Shown here: piece by piece, positions 54,667-63,848 of the stretch | Layout of the letters: every line of letters begins with the position of its first letter | Numbering within the stretch: the stretch's first letter is position 1 | Origin: Bradyrhizobium paxllaeri | Lineage (GTDB): Bacteria; Pseudomonadota; Alphaproteobacteria; Rhizobiales; Xanthobacteraceae | Assembly (NCBI RefSeq): GCF_001693515.2 | Contig: NZ_CP042968.1 | Location: forward strand, 7,906,501-7,970,500 | Reading direction: 5' to 3' | Length of the DNA: 64,000 nucleotides | The notes under the pieces: generated by a model | The model's database searches: none | What the model saw: only the letters and a program-made list of their open reading frames with translations | What the model was told of the DNA's origin: nothing | Program-made: the position numbers and the translations under genes

Positions 54667-56583
54667 ATGGAGCTCATGATCCCGCCCGGCCGCCTCGACC
54701 CTCCGGTCGACCACGAGACGGACCACGTACTCGGCCCTGCCGATGCCGAGATCACGCTCGTCGAGTACGGAAGCTACGCGTGCCCGCACTGCAGGGCCGC
54801 CAACGAGCGTATCGCGCAAGCACGCGACCAACTCGGCGACCGCGTCCGCTACGCCTTCCGACACAAGCCGCTCACGGACAACAGCCTTGCGTTTCGAGCC
54901 GCCGAGCTCGCTGAGCTTGCCCAGACGCCCGAGGCGTTCTGGTCCGCGCACATCAAGCTGATGACGAGGTCGATGCAGCTCACTGAAGACGACCTCGTCG
55001 CGGTGACCGCCGACCTCGGCGCGAACGCCGACTTCGTGCTCGGCGACAGCAACGCCGTGCGGCTCGCGAGGGCGAGGGTGGAGGCGGACGTCAGAAGCGC
55101 ACGCGCAAGCGGCGTGAGGTTCACGCCGACCTTCTACATCAACGGCCGGCGCTACGACGGGCCCTGGGACGAGAGCTCTCTCGTCGACGCGATGCTCGGC
55201 ACGCTCGGCCATCGCGTCCGAACGGCAGCCCTGGACTTCGCGAGCTGGGGCCCGTCCGCCGGCATTTTGCTGGCCCTTGCGACCGTGGCAGCGATCGTCC
55301 TGACGAACTCGCCGGTCGGGCCGGCGTTCGAGGCGCTCTGGCGCCAGGAGCTCGGCGTGAGCTTAGGCGACGCAGCCTTTCAGATGTCCATCCTACATTG
55401 GGTCAACGACGGCCTGCTGACAGTGTTTTTCCTCGTCGTAGGATTGGAAGTGAAGCGCGAGATGACAGTCGGCCACCTCGCAAGCCGCCGCTCCGCCGCG
55501 CTTCCCATCGCGGCCGCGCTCGGCGGCATGGTCGTGCCGGCGCTTCTGTACGCGCTGATCATCCCTGCGGGGACGTGGTCGCACGGGTGGGGCGTTCCGA
55601 TGGCGACCGACACCGCGTTCGCGCTTTCCTTGATCGCCGTGATGGGCGCCCGCGTCCCCGTCGAGCTGCGCATCTTCCTCACCGCGGTGGCCATCGTCGA
55701 CGACATCGGTGCGATCGTCGTCGTCGTTGTGTTCTACTCCGGCGATATCCATCCGGGCTACCTGGCTGCGGCTGCGGCGATGGTCGTTGTGCTGGCGCTG
55801 CTGAGCCGATCGAGGGTCTATCTGCTGTCGCCCTACATCCTGTTGGGCGTCGCGTTGTGGGCGTTCGTCTACGCGGGCGGCCTCCACGCTACGCTGGCCG
55901 GCGTGGTACTTGCACTGTTCATTCCGACGCGGCCGCCAGCCGACTTGGCCGCCCTGATGACGCAGGCCAGCACCATCATTGCTTCCGAGGCCCGGCACGA
56001 GGGCGAAGTTCTCAGGCGCGGCCCCTCCACGCCGGCGCTGCACGCGCTTGACGCAATCTACGACAGACTTGAATCGCCCGCGGACCGGCTGCTGCGGCAC
56101 GCCGGCGCGCGGTCAAGCTACGCTGTCCTTCCGATCTTCGCACTGGCAAATGCGGGCGTGGCGATCAACCCAGGCGTCTTCGCTGGGCATGGTTGGCTCA
56201 TGGCCGCGATCGTCGCCGGTCTCGCCATCGGAAAGCCGGTCGGCGTCTTCTTCGCCGCCGCCGCGGCCGTGCGCGCAGGCGTAGCCGTCAAGCCGACGCA
56301 GTACACATGGCGGCAGTTGGCCGGGGCGGGAGCCCTCGCCGGCATCGGCTTCACGATGTCGCTCTTCATTGCCGGGCAGGCGTTTCCAAGCGCCACCGAC
56401 TTCTCGGCGGCCAAGATCGCCGTGTTCGCCGCGTCGATTCTTTCGGCCGTCGTTGGGACTGCCCTGCTCTGGGGCACTTCGCGCCAGGAGCTTATCGAAA
56501 AGGCGCCGCAGAGCGCCGGCATGCAAGTGAACGGGAGGTCTTTCGATGATTCTACCTACCGGTACGACAGTAGCAGTCGCTGA
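54667..56583 (+). CDS. nhaA: DsbA-like/NhaA Na+/H+ antiporter fusion
   Basis: About 638 residues. Residues 20-185 form a DsbA-like thioredoxin fold with active site CPHC (39-42) and cis-Pro region RFTPTFYING. From about 195 onward comes a full NhaA antiporter: GLEVKREMTVG, MATDTAFALSLIAVMG and AIVDDIGAIVVVV with the transport Asp pair. It should swap sodium for protons across the inner membrane; the fused redox domain may sense or control activity. This fusion is known in rhizobia. The last 38 bases overlap the next gene. Confidence 0.88.
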   Translation: MELMIPPGRLDPPVDHETDHVLGPADAEITLVEYGSYACPHCRAANERIAQARDQLGDRVRYAFRHKPLTDNSLAFRAAELAELAQTPEAFWSAHIKLMTRSMQLTEDDLVAVTADLGANADFVLGDSNAVRLARARVEADVRSARASGVRFTPTFYINGRRYDGPWDESSLVDAMLGTLGHRVRTAALDFASWGPSAGILLALATVAAIVLTNSPVGPAFEALWRQELGVSLGDAAFQMSILHWVNDGLLTVFFLVVGLEVKREMTVGHLASRRSAALPIAAALGGMVVPALLYALIIPAGTWSHGWGVPMATDTAFALSLIAVMGARVPVELRIFLTAVAIVDDIGAIVVVVVFYSGDIHPGYLAAAAAMVVVLALLSRSRVYLLSPYILLGVALWAFVYAGGLHATLAGVVLALFIPTRPPADLAALMTQASTIIASEARHEGEVLRRGPSTPALHALDAIYDRLESPADRLLRHAGARSSYAVLPIFALANAGVAINPGVFAGHGWLMAAIVAGLAIGKPVGVFFAAAAAVRAGVAVKPTQYTWRQLAGAGALAGIGFTMSLFIAGQAFPSATDFSAAKIAVFAASILSAVVGTALLWGTSRQELIEKAPQSAGMQVNGRSFDDSTYRYDSSSR

Positions 56584-56950
56584 CGGCAAGACGATCCGCC
56601 TGTTCCACAATACAGGCGTGAAACCTGGGGTGCACTTGGTCGAGATCACGGCGGCTCCGCCTGCGCCCGTCCGCTCAGGCTCGGGTGCGCGGCATCACAC
56701 CGGCTCCGCCAACCCCGATGGCAGGCGACTCGTCGAGGACGACTTCGCGGCAGCGACGGCCGCGTTCCTGAACAAGCTCAGCCTGGACGGGACCATAGAA
56801 CACCTGGTTATTGTCTCCGATCCCAGGACCCTAGGGGAGATGCGCAAGCACTTCCACGACGACCTGAGAGTCAAGATCATAGGCGAGCTCGCGAAGGACT
56901 TCAGTCGGCGTTCGCTTGAGGACATCGCCTCACTGATCGCCGACGCCTGA
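56546..56950 (+). CDS. Host attachment family protein
   Basis: A 134-residue protein of the family annotated as required for attachment to host cells (PF10116-like). VAVADGKTIRLFHNTG at the start, a variable charged linker, then HLVIVSDPRTLGEMRKHFHDDL and IIGELAKDFSRRSLEDI. The actual biochemical role is unknown. It starts inside the nhaA 3' end in another frame, so translation is coupled. Also found near redox and stress genes in other rhizobia. Confidence 0.85.
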   Translation: MILPTGTTVAVADGKTIRLFHNTGVKPGVHLVEITAAPPAPVRSGSGARHHTGSANPDGRRLVEDDFAAATAAFLNKLSLDGTIEHLVIVSDPRTLGEMRKHFHDDLRVKIIGELAKDFSRRSLEDIASLIADA

Positions 56951-57729
56951 CGCGCTTCTGGAAACGGCTGCCTACGCAAGCCTATCCGATCATAACCTGC
57001 GCGAAATAGCGGCTACGACCGACACTGATCCCCTTGTAACCTTTGGGAAGAACCGACCGTTAGCGCCGCGTGGCCTCTCGCCGGGCCTGGGCGCGTCCGC
57101 TGACAAGAAAGCGGCAACCAGCTTCATGAGTTCACTCGGGCGCGCCGACTCAGACGGCGGTGAGTGGCTTCGTCCTCCCATGGAGCACCGTCCCGACCTA
57201 GTCGAGAGTTGATCTGCTTTTTGATGAGCATCGTTGCCTTCTCGAAGGTTGCGCCGAAACGTCCGAGCCGTTGTGACGGAGTATGCGTAGGCGAGCATTG
57301 CCAAGCTCCTGGCCAAGCACGTCCCGCATCCGAGGCATCTCACTCGCTCGAAAAGCGAACGAGCCGATCGTTGCTCATTCGCGATCCGCGCGACAACCGC
57401 TACCGGCAAGCGCACGAAATCGTAGAAAATCGTGGTTTGGCGTACAAAATCGTGCAAATGGCGGAGAGAGTGTCGGTCAACTCCCATTGAAAGATAAAGC
57501 ATTTTCGACCACCATTTGAGCTACGGCCGAAAACTGGCGTTTCGCCAATCTTTCATAGAATCTGTCGAATGCTGGCCAACCCTTCAGTTTCCCTTGGCGG
57601 TGAACAGTAGGGTTGGTTAGCGTTTGCCCTACGAAAGGCATGCGCCAGGTCGGCGGCTATAGCAAAAAGGTTGCTGGGTTAGGAATTTTAAAATCTCTCG
57701 AAATCTGTGACCCGCCAGAAGATTTGAAT
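56951..57729. other. Gap with att-like repeat, no supported gene
   Basis: No gene with a recognisable domain; a long minus-strand frame (56990-57502) looks non-coding. Contains the second tRNA-Ser-like repeat and marks the passage from the accessory block to integrative-element genes. Confidence 0.45.
57459..57525 (+). repeat. Direct repeat with tRNA-Ser 3'-end-like sequence, copy 2
   Basis: TGGCGGAGAGAGTG followed by CCATTGAAAGATAAAG and CATTTTCGACC, then TTTGAGCTAC after a 17-bp deletion relative to copy 1. Same orientation as the copy at 13168, 44.3 kb away. Confidence 0.6.
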
Positions 57730-58002
57730 CTATCCAACGCCTTTCAACAAGTGTCTGTAACCGTGTTCAGTCATCCACTGGGCTCGGGCGAGATGGCTTT
57801 CAAACGTTTTGCGCGCCTGTTCCGGGTCGCGATCAGGATCGATATGCAACACGATTCGCACGACCTCGCGCCAGTCGGTACCCTCAGCGTGTGCGTCGAG
57901 CAATCTGAGATAAGTCACACGGTGGGCGTGGTCGTAGGGTGTCAAGGCCGGTTCGGCCGGCGCAATTGCGGCAATACCGGCGTGGTTCGGCGCATTGGGC
58001 AT
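57730..58002 (-). CDS. DUF2285 domain protein, QseM-like
   Basis: About 90 residues. TPYDHAHRVTYLRLLDAHAEGTDWREVVRIVLHIDPDRDP and HLARAQWMTEHGYRHLL match the DUF2285 domain found in ICE regulators of rhizobia. In Mesorhizobium ICEMlSym the stand-alone DUF2285 protein QseM is an antiactivator that blocks the FseA excision activator. GGGAGGAC precedes ATG 58002. The divergent XRE gene next door fits the qseM-qseC switch. FseA itself is not in the window. Confidence 0.75.
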   Translation of the reverse strand: MPNAPNHAGIAAIAPAEPALTPYDHAHRVTYLRLLDAHAEGTDWREVVRIVLHIDPDRDPEQARKTFESHLARAQWMTEHGYRHLLKGVG

Positions 58003-58085
58003 AATGTCCTCCCATCTACTCACATCGGTACGAATTCGGTTTTAAAGCCGTGGGTCAATAAACCACAAGTCGCTTGGCTGGCGCA

Positions 58086-58316
58086 ATGGATCTGCGTCAG
58101 CTATTCGCAACGAACTTGCGCCGCATTCGGCACCAGCGAGGAATTTCCCAGGAGGAGCTAGCCCATCTGGCTGCTATCGACCGTGCTCATGTGAGCAAGG
58201 TGGAAAGGGGCATTACCTACGTAGGTTTGGAAATTATTGGCAAGTTTTCTGGCGCCCTTGACGTTGAACCGGCGGAATTCTTCAAGCCGGCCAGCAAGAA
58301 AACGAGGCCCCGTTAG
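58086..58316 (+). CDS. Small XRE-family regulator, QseC-like
   Basis: About 76 residues, almost only a helix-turn-helix: LRQLFATNLRRIRHQRGISQEELAHLAAIDRAHVSKVERG in pieces, then YVGLEIIGKFSGALDVEPAEFF. Size, sequence style and divergent placement against a DUF2285 gene match QseC, the DNA-binding switch of Mesorhizobium symbiosis-island transfer. ATG 58086 preferred over TTG 58074. The 83-bp shared upstream region should carry the operators. Confidence 0.8.
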   Translation: MDLRQLFATNLRRIRHQRGISQEELAHLAAIDRAHVSKVERGITYVGLEIIGKFSGALDVEPAEFFKPASKKTRPR

Positions 58317-58768
58317 CGGATCGGCAGACGGTGGCGTGCTGAAGTATTGGCGCAAGCCTAGTCCCATGCCAGTCCTTTGGACTCTCGCTGGACGCGGCGT
58401 TTTCGTCAGCTTTGAAATGTCTGCAATGTTAGCCTGATGGCCGCGAAACATCACGCCATCCCCTGTCCAGTCGCACGGCGCTGACGAGGGTACTGGCGCG
58501 GCCCGCAGGATAACGACCGTCTTCGCCGCTTAACCAGCAAGCGGGGCACCTAACTCTGGGGCGCAGAATCATCGACCTCGCTCACCCATTGGAGCGGGAG
58601 TGCACTGCTCTCGATAGGCCTTACCTGCTTGGCCAGCCCTTCCCGGGCCGGCGACATCCGGTCAAGGCCGCCAGCCGCGAAGCGGGGGCGCGGTAGCGCC
58701 AGCTTTGACGGGATGGCGGTGGTCCGGCCCACTCGCACCAGGCAGGCAACGCCCCTCGCTGGCCGCGC
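58317..58768. other. Gap between regulator and relaxase
   Basis: No supported gene. Open frames here are short and lack family signatures. Confidence 0.35.
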
Positions 58769-60904
58769 TCACAACCCAAGTTCTCGTTTGCGGCCAAAGC
58801 TCCACTCGATGCCGCTGCCATCGCCCCGCATGGCGCCGGTGATGTGCTGGCCAATCCGTCGATCCAGGATGGGCTGCCATGGCACGAGGCTGAAGCCGAG
58901 GCCTCCGTCGCCGAAGGTTTCGATCATCGCAAAACGCCCGCTGGCAAGGTTGGCCGAACCGAGCAGCCTGCCACTGACGTATTCCCCCGCCTTGGGTGAT
59001 CGAAACGTCAGCTTGCGGGCTGCGGCCATCTCGGCGCCAACGCGGGCGACCTCGGCACGCTCGAGGGTCGCAACAAGGTCCTTTGGACCCTGGATCCTGC
59101 CATTCGGCAGGCGGGTGGCATATCCCATGCTGACCAGGCTCTGTCTGCGCCGCTCCAAGGCGTCGGTAACCTCGCGGCCGAAGCCGGCCGCGACGAGAGG
59201 CGTGCGGCTGCGCGAGGCAAGTTCCCGGTCGAGCCAGGTCGCCCCGTCGCTGCCGACCTGCCGTTCGAGATCAAACGTCGAGAGGGTGCGGACCGAGAGC
59301 CCATCGCCGCTGCCCTGGCTGAGGTCATAGGCCATTCCCCGCTTCGTAATGTCCTGCGGTATCTTCCAGTGGTCGGCGCCGATGCGCTCGACATGGCCGG
59401 CCCGTCGCAGGGCCTCCAGGCGGCGAACATGGGAGCGGACGAAGGCGTCCGGGTCCTTGCCGGTTGCCTCCAGCTGGTCCCGGATTTGTGCCAGATGGCG
59501 GCTCGGCCGATAGGAGCCGTCATCGCCCCCCGCCACGATGGCAATGTTGCGATCGGATGCCCTCGGTCCGGAGACGACAGGGGCTGCCTCGACGATCATA
59601 CTGCGGCTGACATCCTCAAGGCGGGAAGCATCGGCGAACTCGATATGATGGACGCGGCCATCGACGCCATCGATGACGAGATAGACCCGTTCCCCCATCT
59701 CGTCGCCGCCAAGGCCTTTGCCGACGACACGGCCTATGACCGGCTCTGCAAGCTTGCCCCCATGGACGGCGTACTGGTTTACGCCGCGCCGTTCGGCGAG
59801 GCCGTGATCGGCCAACGCCCGGTGCACGGTCTTGATGATGTCATTCCGCTCGCCGAGTTCCTTCAAGATCGCCTCGGCCCGGTCGGAGATGGTCCAGCGT
59901 CCGGGTTCGTGCTCCGAGGCGAGGCCATAGCGCTGCAGCCGCTTCATCCTGTCGATCAACAGATGGCGGTTCTCGCGAACGAGAAAGTTCTGTCCTTCGC
60001 TGGCTCTGAGGTCGATGACACCTTCGTCCCGTTGTTGTTCGATCAGTATCCGGTCGAGCCGGGTCAGCCGTTCCGCGTCAACTTCGCTCGCCAGCTTGCG
60101 GGCAAGATCCAGTTCGGTTTGCGGACCGAGTTCAAGCGTTATCAGTTCACTCGCCCGATGCCGGACACCGTGCGCGATGTAATCGCCCGCGATGTTCAGG
60201 ATCTTGCCATCGTCGGTGATGCCCCGGACCAGGATGTGGGTATGGGGGTGACCGGTGTTGTGGTGATCGACCGCTACCCAATCCAGCTCCGTCCCGAGAT
60301 CAGTTTCCACCTGCCGCATGAGGTTGCGGGTAAAGGCGCGCAGGTCGCCCATCTCGGCGGTATCCTCCGGCGCCACGATGAAGCGGAATTGATGCCGGTC
60401 CTGGCGGCCGCGCTCGATGAAGGCCCGGCCGTCGGCCTGGTCCTCCACCGAAGAATAGGCCCGCCCCTGTTCACCGTCCCGCGTGACGCCATCCCGTTCG
60501 AGATAGCGCAAATGCGCATCGACCGCTTTGCTGAGCACGCCTCGCATCTTGGAACCACTACGGGCTCCCTGCCGATTGAGTTTGACGACGCGCGCCTTGA
60601 CGACGACCCGCCTTGCCCTGAAGCGGACGCCGCTCCCGTCCGGGCTCCACCCTCCGCCGTCCCTGGGAAAGGACGCCGCCACCTTTGCGCCCCGGCCCCG
60701 GGCGTTGAACCGGCCGCTCCGCCCGCCAGTCCCGAGTAACCGATTGGGGTCACCGCCGGCGCGCCGGATCGCATATTGGACATCGCCCAGAAAGCTGGTC
60801 GGACGTCGACGCGCCCCACCTGTCCGGCCAGCGCGCAATCGAGCGCCACCACGGTCACGGACTTTACCTGGACGGATGCGAAAACTGTCTTCGTCGTGCG
60901 CCAT
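58769..60904 (-). CDS. RlxS-like relaxase/mobilisation nuclease with DUF3363 domain
   Basis: A 711-residue conjugative relaxase. A basic N-terminus precedes the nuclease domain whose histidine motif is HHNTGHPHTHILVRG. The C-terminal 500 residues (SMIVEAAPVVSGPRASDRNIAIVAG in pieces) fit DUF3363, as in RlxS of rhizobial ICEs. It would nick oriT and lead the strand in transfer. Full length and open, suggesting it may still work. No type IV secretion genes lie in the window. Confidence 0.88.
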   Translation of the reverse strand: MAHDEDSFRIRPGKVRDRGGARLRAGRTGGARRRPTSFLGDVQYAIRRAGGDPNRLLGTGGRSGRFNARGRGAKVAASFPRDGGGWSPDGSGVRFRARRVVVKARVVKLNRQGARSGSKMRGVLSKAVDAHLRYLERDGVTRDGEQGRAYSSVEDQADGRAFIERGRQDRHQFRFIVAPEDTAEMGDLRAFTRNLMRQVETDLGTELDWVAVDHHNTGHPHTHILVRGITDDGKILNIAGDYIAHGVRHRASELITLELGPQTELDLARKLASEVDAERLTRLDRILIEQQRDEGVIDLRASEGQNFLVRENRHLLIDRMKRLQRYGLASEHEPGRWTISDRAEAILKELGERNDIIKTVHRALADHGLAERRGVNQYAVHGGKLAEPVIGRVVGKGLGGDEMGERVYLVIDGVDGRVHHIEFADASRLEDVSRSMIVEAAPVVSGPRASDRNIAIVAGGDDGSYRPSRHLAQIRDQLEATGKDPDAFVRSHVRRLEALRRAGHVERIGADHWKIPQDITKRGMAYDLSQGSGDGLSVRTLSTFDLERQVGSDGATWLDRELASRSRTPLVAAGFGREVTDALERRRQSLVSMGYATRLPNGRIQGPKDLVATLERAEVARVGAEMAAARKLTFRSPKAGEYVSGRLLGSANLASGRFAMIETFGDGGLGFSLVPWQPILDRRIGQHITGAMRGDGSGIEWSFGRKRELGL

Positions 60905-61576
60905 GAAGCGACAATTGGAGCTCGGAGCAACTCCGGCAAGATCGGAAATCCAGTCAGTGCATTCTCGCGTCGAATGACGTGCGCAATCGTACTCAGAAGA
61001 AGGCTCAAATCGCTTTCACATGACGAGTGGTGCCGCTTGGAGCATTGAAAGCCAAAGAGAAAATGGCGACAGCGCCGCCTGCGCACCTTCTCGCCACTCC
61101 ACTGAAGATCGGAAAAGACAATGTGCAGACAATAACTTGACGAGTAAAGCGAGGCGCGAACGAAAGTTCGCTTTATCTTGCCCTCTTAATCGAATGTCTC
61201 GTCTGCTTGATCTCACTCATTCTCGCTTCCTTTCTCGTTTGCGACAAGGCCCTCTACGCAGCGCCTGAACGCGATGCGCCACAACAGCCGCGAGTCCCGG
61301 TGCGCCGTGCACTCTTCCGCACTCATCGACGGCACAAGGTCGCTGCGGCAAGGCAGCGGGGAAGCCGTCGCGGCGCACTTTTCCATCGGCATGACGGAGC
61401 CACATCACAGGCAATCCGGCGTGGTCCAGCTTGCACATCACGTGCGTGGCCACAGGCAAGATAACGTGCGTTCCGTCGTCGTTGATCTGCACCAGGTCTC
61501 TTCCGCTGTCGTGGAGCTCCGTGTTCAATATATTGCGCTCAACCCCTCATGGCGGCGTTGCAAGCTGGCTCTCATC
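60905..61576. other. Gap between relaxase and IS110
   Basis: No gene identified with confidence. A 103-codon minus-strand frame (61217-61528) is the best candidate but shows no known domain. An oriT would be expected close to the relaxase; none was recognised by eye. Confidence 0.35.
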
Positions 61577-62666
61577 TCACGCATATCGCCGCAGCAGCTT
61601 GCTGTCCTTGACGGCGGCATAGGCGCGGACATCCGCCGGCGCCGCTGTCGGATCGCCGCAGTAAAACGTGCCGTCAACCCACATCGCATGCACGATCACG
61701 GCAAGCTTGCGCGCCACCGCCACCGTCGCCTTGCGGTGCGGGGCGCGCCTGGCTATCGCCATTCCCCAGCTCTTGACCTTGTCCTTGCACTTGAACCGGG
61801 TCAGCAGGGCGCTGGCCGCCTCATAGAGCGCGCGGCGCACATCGCCATCGCCGGCCTTGCTGATCCGCCCCTGCACGTCGATCGAGGAGCCGGACTGCCA
61901 GCGCCGCGAGGTCAGCCCAAAATAGGCCGCCACGTCACGCGACCTCTTGAAGCGCGACGGATCGTCGACCGCGGTCACAAAGCTCAGCGCCGCCACCGGA
62001 CCGACACCGGGAATCTGCATGAAGCGCCGGCACAGCTCATGGCCGGCGACAAACCTGACCAGCAGCTCGTGCAGGCGGCAGTACTCCTTCCACAGCGCCG
62101 CACGCGCATTGAGCATGGCGTCGATCAGCTCGGTGACCAACGCGTCGCCTGCAACCGCTGCACGGACCGCCTGCGCAAAGCCGCCGCGACCGGTGCCCTT
62201 GATGCGGATACCGAAGCTCTTGATCGAATGCCGGATCGCGTTCTCGAGATCCAGAAACTTGCGCTTGAGGTTGCGCCGGTGCGTCAACAGCAGTCGTAGC
62301 CGATAGCAGCTTTCGGTCTTGATATGGGCCTGGCGGAACCAGCCGGTGCGCATCAGGTGCGCCAGCCCGAGCGCGTCCGCCTTGTCGGTCTTGTTGCGCT
62401 GCGCCGACATCGCCGCCCGCACATGCTGGGTCTCCAGACACACCGCCGGCAAGCCAAGCCGCAGCAGTTCGGGGGTGCAGCCAGGGCGACAGCGCGCCGG
62501 CCTCGTGGCCGACCCGCCTGAGCCGGCCAAGATACGGCTTCAGCGCAAGCTTGATCGTGTCCGGGTCGGTCACCACCGTCACCTCCAAGGCCACCTCGCC
62601 CTTGTCATCCACCACGCAAATCGCGGTCTCCTCCATCCCGACTTCCAGTCCGCAAAAGTATTCCAT
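61577..62666 (-). pseudogene. IS110-family transposase, frameshifted
   Basis: N-terminal part (EYFCGLEVGMEETAICVVDDKGEVA) is the RuvC-like DEDD domain, and the C-terminal part holds the transposase_20 helix-hairpin-helix IPGVGPVAALSFVTAVDD and GLTSRR. The halves are in different frames: one extra C in a CCCCC run near 62480 breaks the reading at WLHP. The first catalytic residue reads GLE where GLD is usual. Probably inactive. Confidence 0.85.
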
Positions 62667-63152
62667 CGCGCGCCTCCCGTGTTGCCGAGACGGCTTCGGT
62701 GGCGCCGCAACCGCGCCGTTTGATGGTCGCGGAGAAGGTTTTCCACCGCCTTGCCGATTACGGGCGGCATTCCTAATCGGGTGAGCAAAGTCAACTCATT
62801 CCTACGCTTTTCTTCGACTCTTCGATCTTCCGCCATTTCCGCCTCCCTGCATCATCAACGCGCAAGCTTCACCACAGCCGCGACCGCGACGTGCATTCAC
62901 CAGGCGGGGTCCATGCGTTCCTTCGCGTTCAGCACCAGGGCTGTCGCATGCTCTTCATCAGGTTCGTAAACAGGGCTGTCCAAGCAGTCCGGCGCTCTCG
63001 TCCCCGAAGGGCGGCAGCAGCAAGAGATAGCGGACATTCCCCGTTTCGCGGCCCCGCCAGGGGACGCTCACCGCGCGCGGATCTCTAATGTTGGCTCCTT
63101 TCAACAGGCTGGATGCAATCCCAGCGCTACCCTCTTGTGATGCACGCAGCAG
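62667..63152. other. Gap with unidentified coding-like fragments
   Basis: No complete gene. On the minus strand 62897-63100 a frame ending DSPVYEPDEEHATALVLNAKERMDPAW, and 62700-62836 a start MAEDRRVEEKRRNELTLLTRLG, look protein-like but match no family I recognise. They may be pieces of a gene disrupted by IS110 elements. Confidence 0.35.
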
Positions 63153-63848
63153 CTACTGCGCCGGCTTCAACCGCAGCCGCTGCGTGACCTTGGCGCCAAA
63201 GCCGACGTGGAAGTCGGTTTCACTGACCCACATCCGATGCAATGCTCGCCAGCTTGCGCGCGACCGCGGTGATCGCGCACAGCATGCTCGAGCGTTTGGC
63301 GATCCGGAGGCCCCACGCCCGCAATGCCGACCATTTCCTAACCCGCAGCAGCAGGCTTGCAGCCGCCTCGCAAAGCGCCTCGCGCACAGCGACATCGCCT
63401 TGTTTGCTGATCCGACCTTCATTGCGCGCCGACCGTCCGCGATCGGGCAAAGCGACGGGGGTCGTCGACGCCGACCTTGAACGACAGGGCTGCAACGGGA
63501 CCGACGCCGGGAACTGTCATCAGACGTCGGCAGACAGCATCATGCTGGACCACCTGCAGGAGCACACGATGCAGCCGATCGTAGCCCTCGAGGATCGCGC
63601 GGCGCACGTCCAGCATGGCCTCGATACTCATCACAAAGATTGGATCGCTGCGCTCGATCAGCTCGCGGACGCGGGCTTCGTAGGCACCGCCGGCGACGGC
63701 TCCGACGAGCAACCCATAGGCCCGCAGCGCGCCACGAATGTGGTTTTCGAGGTCGATCAGTTTGCGCTTGAGCAGCTTCCGGTTGGTCAACGCTGCGGCA
63801 ACCCGCTCCTCAGCGACGTCGGTTGCTACCCGCAAGACAATGAAGACG
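63153..63848 (-). pseudogene. Second, degraded IS110-family transposase
   Basis: Pieces of an IS110 transposase in several frames: KLLKRKLIDLENHIRGALRAYGLL, MTVPGVGPVAALSFKVGVDDPRRFARS, then NEGRISKQGDVAVREALCEAAASLL in another frame. The N-terminal catalytic half is missing. Different from the copy at 61577, so an independent, older insertion. Confidence 0.8.

Noticed and set aside
56990..57502. A 170-codon minus-strand frame in the gap before the DUF2285 gene
   Set aside because: No family similarity, and it runs into the tRNA-Ser-like repeat.
59369..60739. A 456-codon plus-strand frame opposite the relaxase
   Set aside because: No recognisable domain, and the relaxase reading has a clear HPHTH motif and DUF3363 tail.
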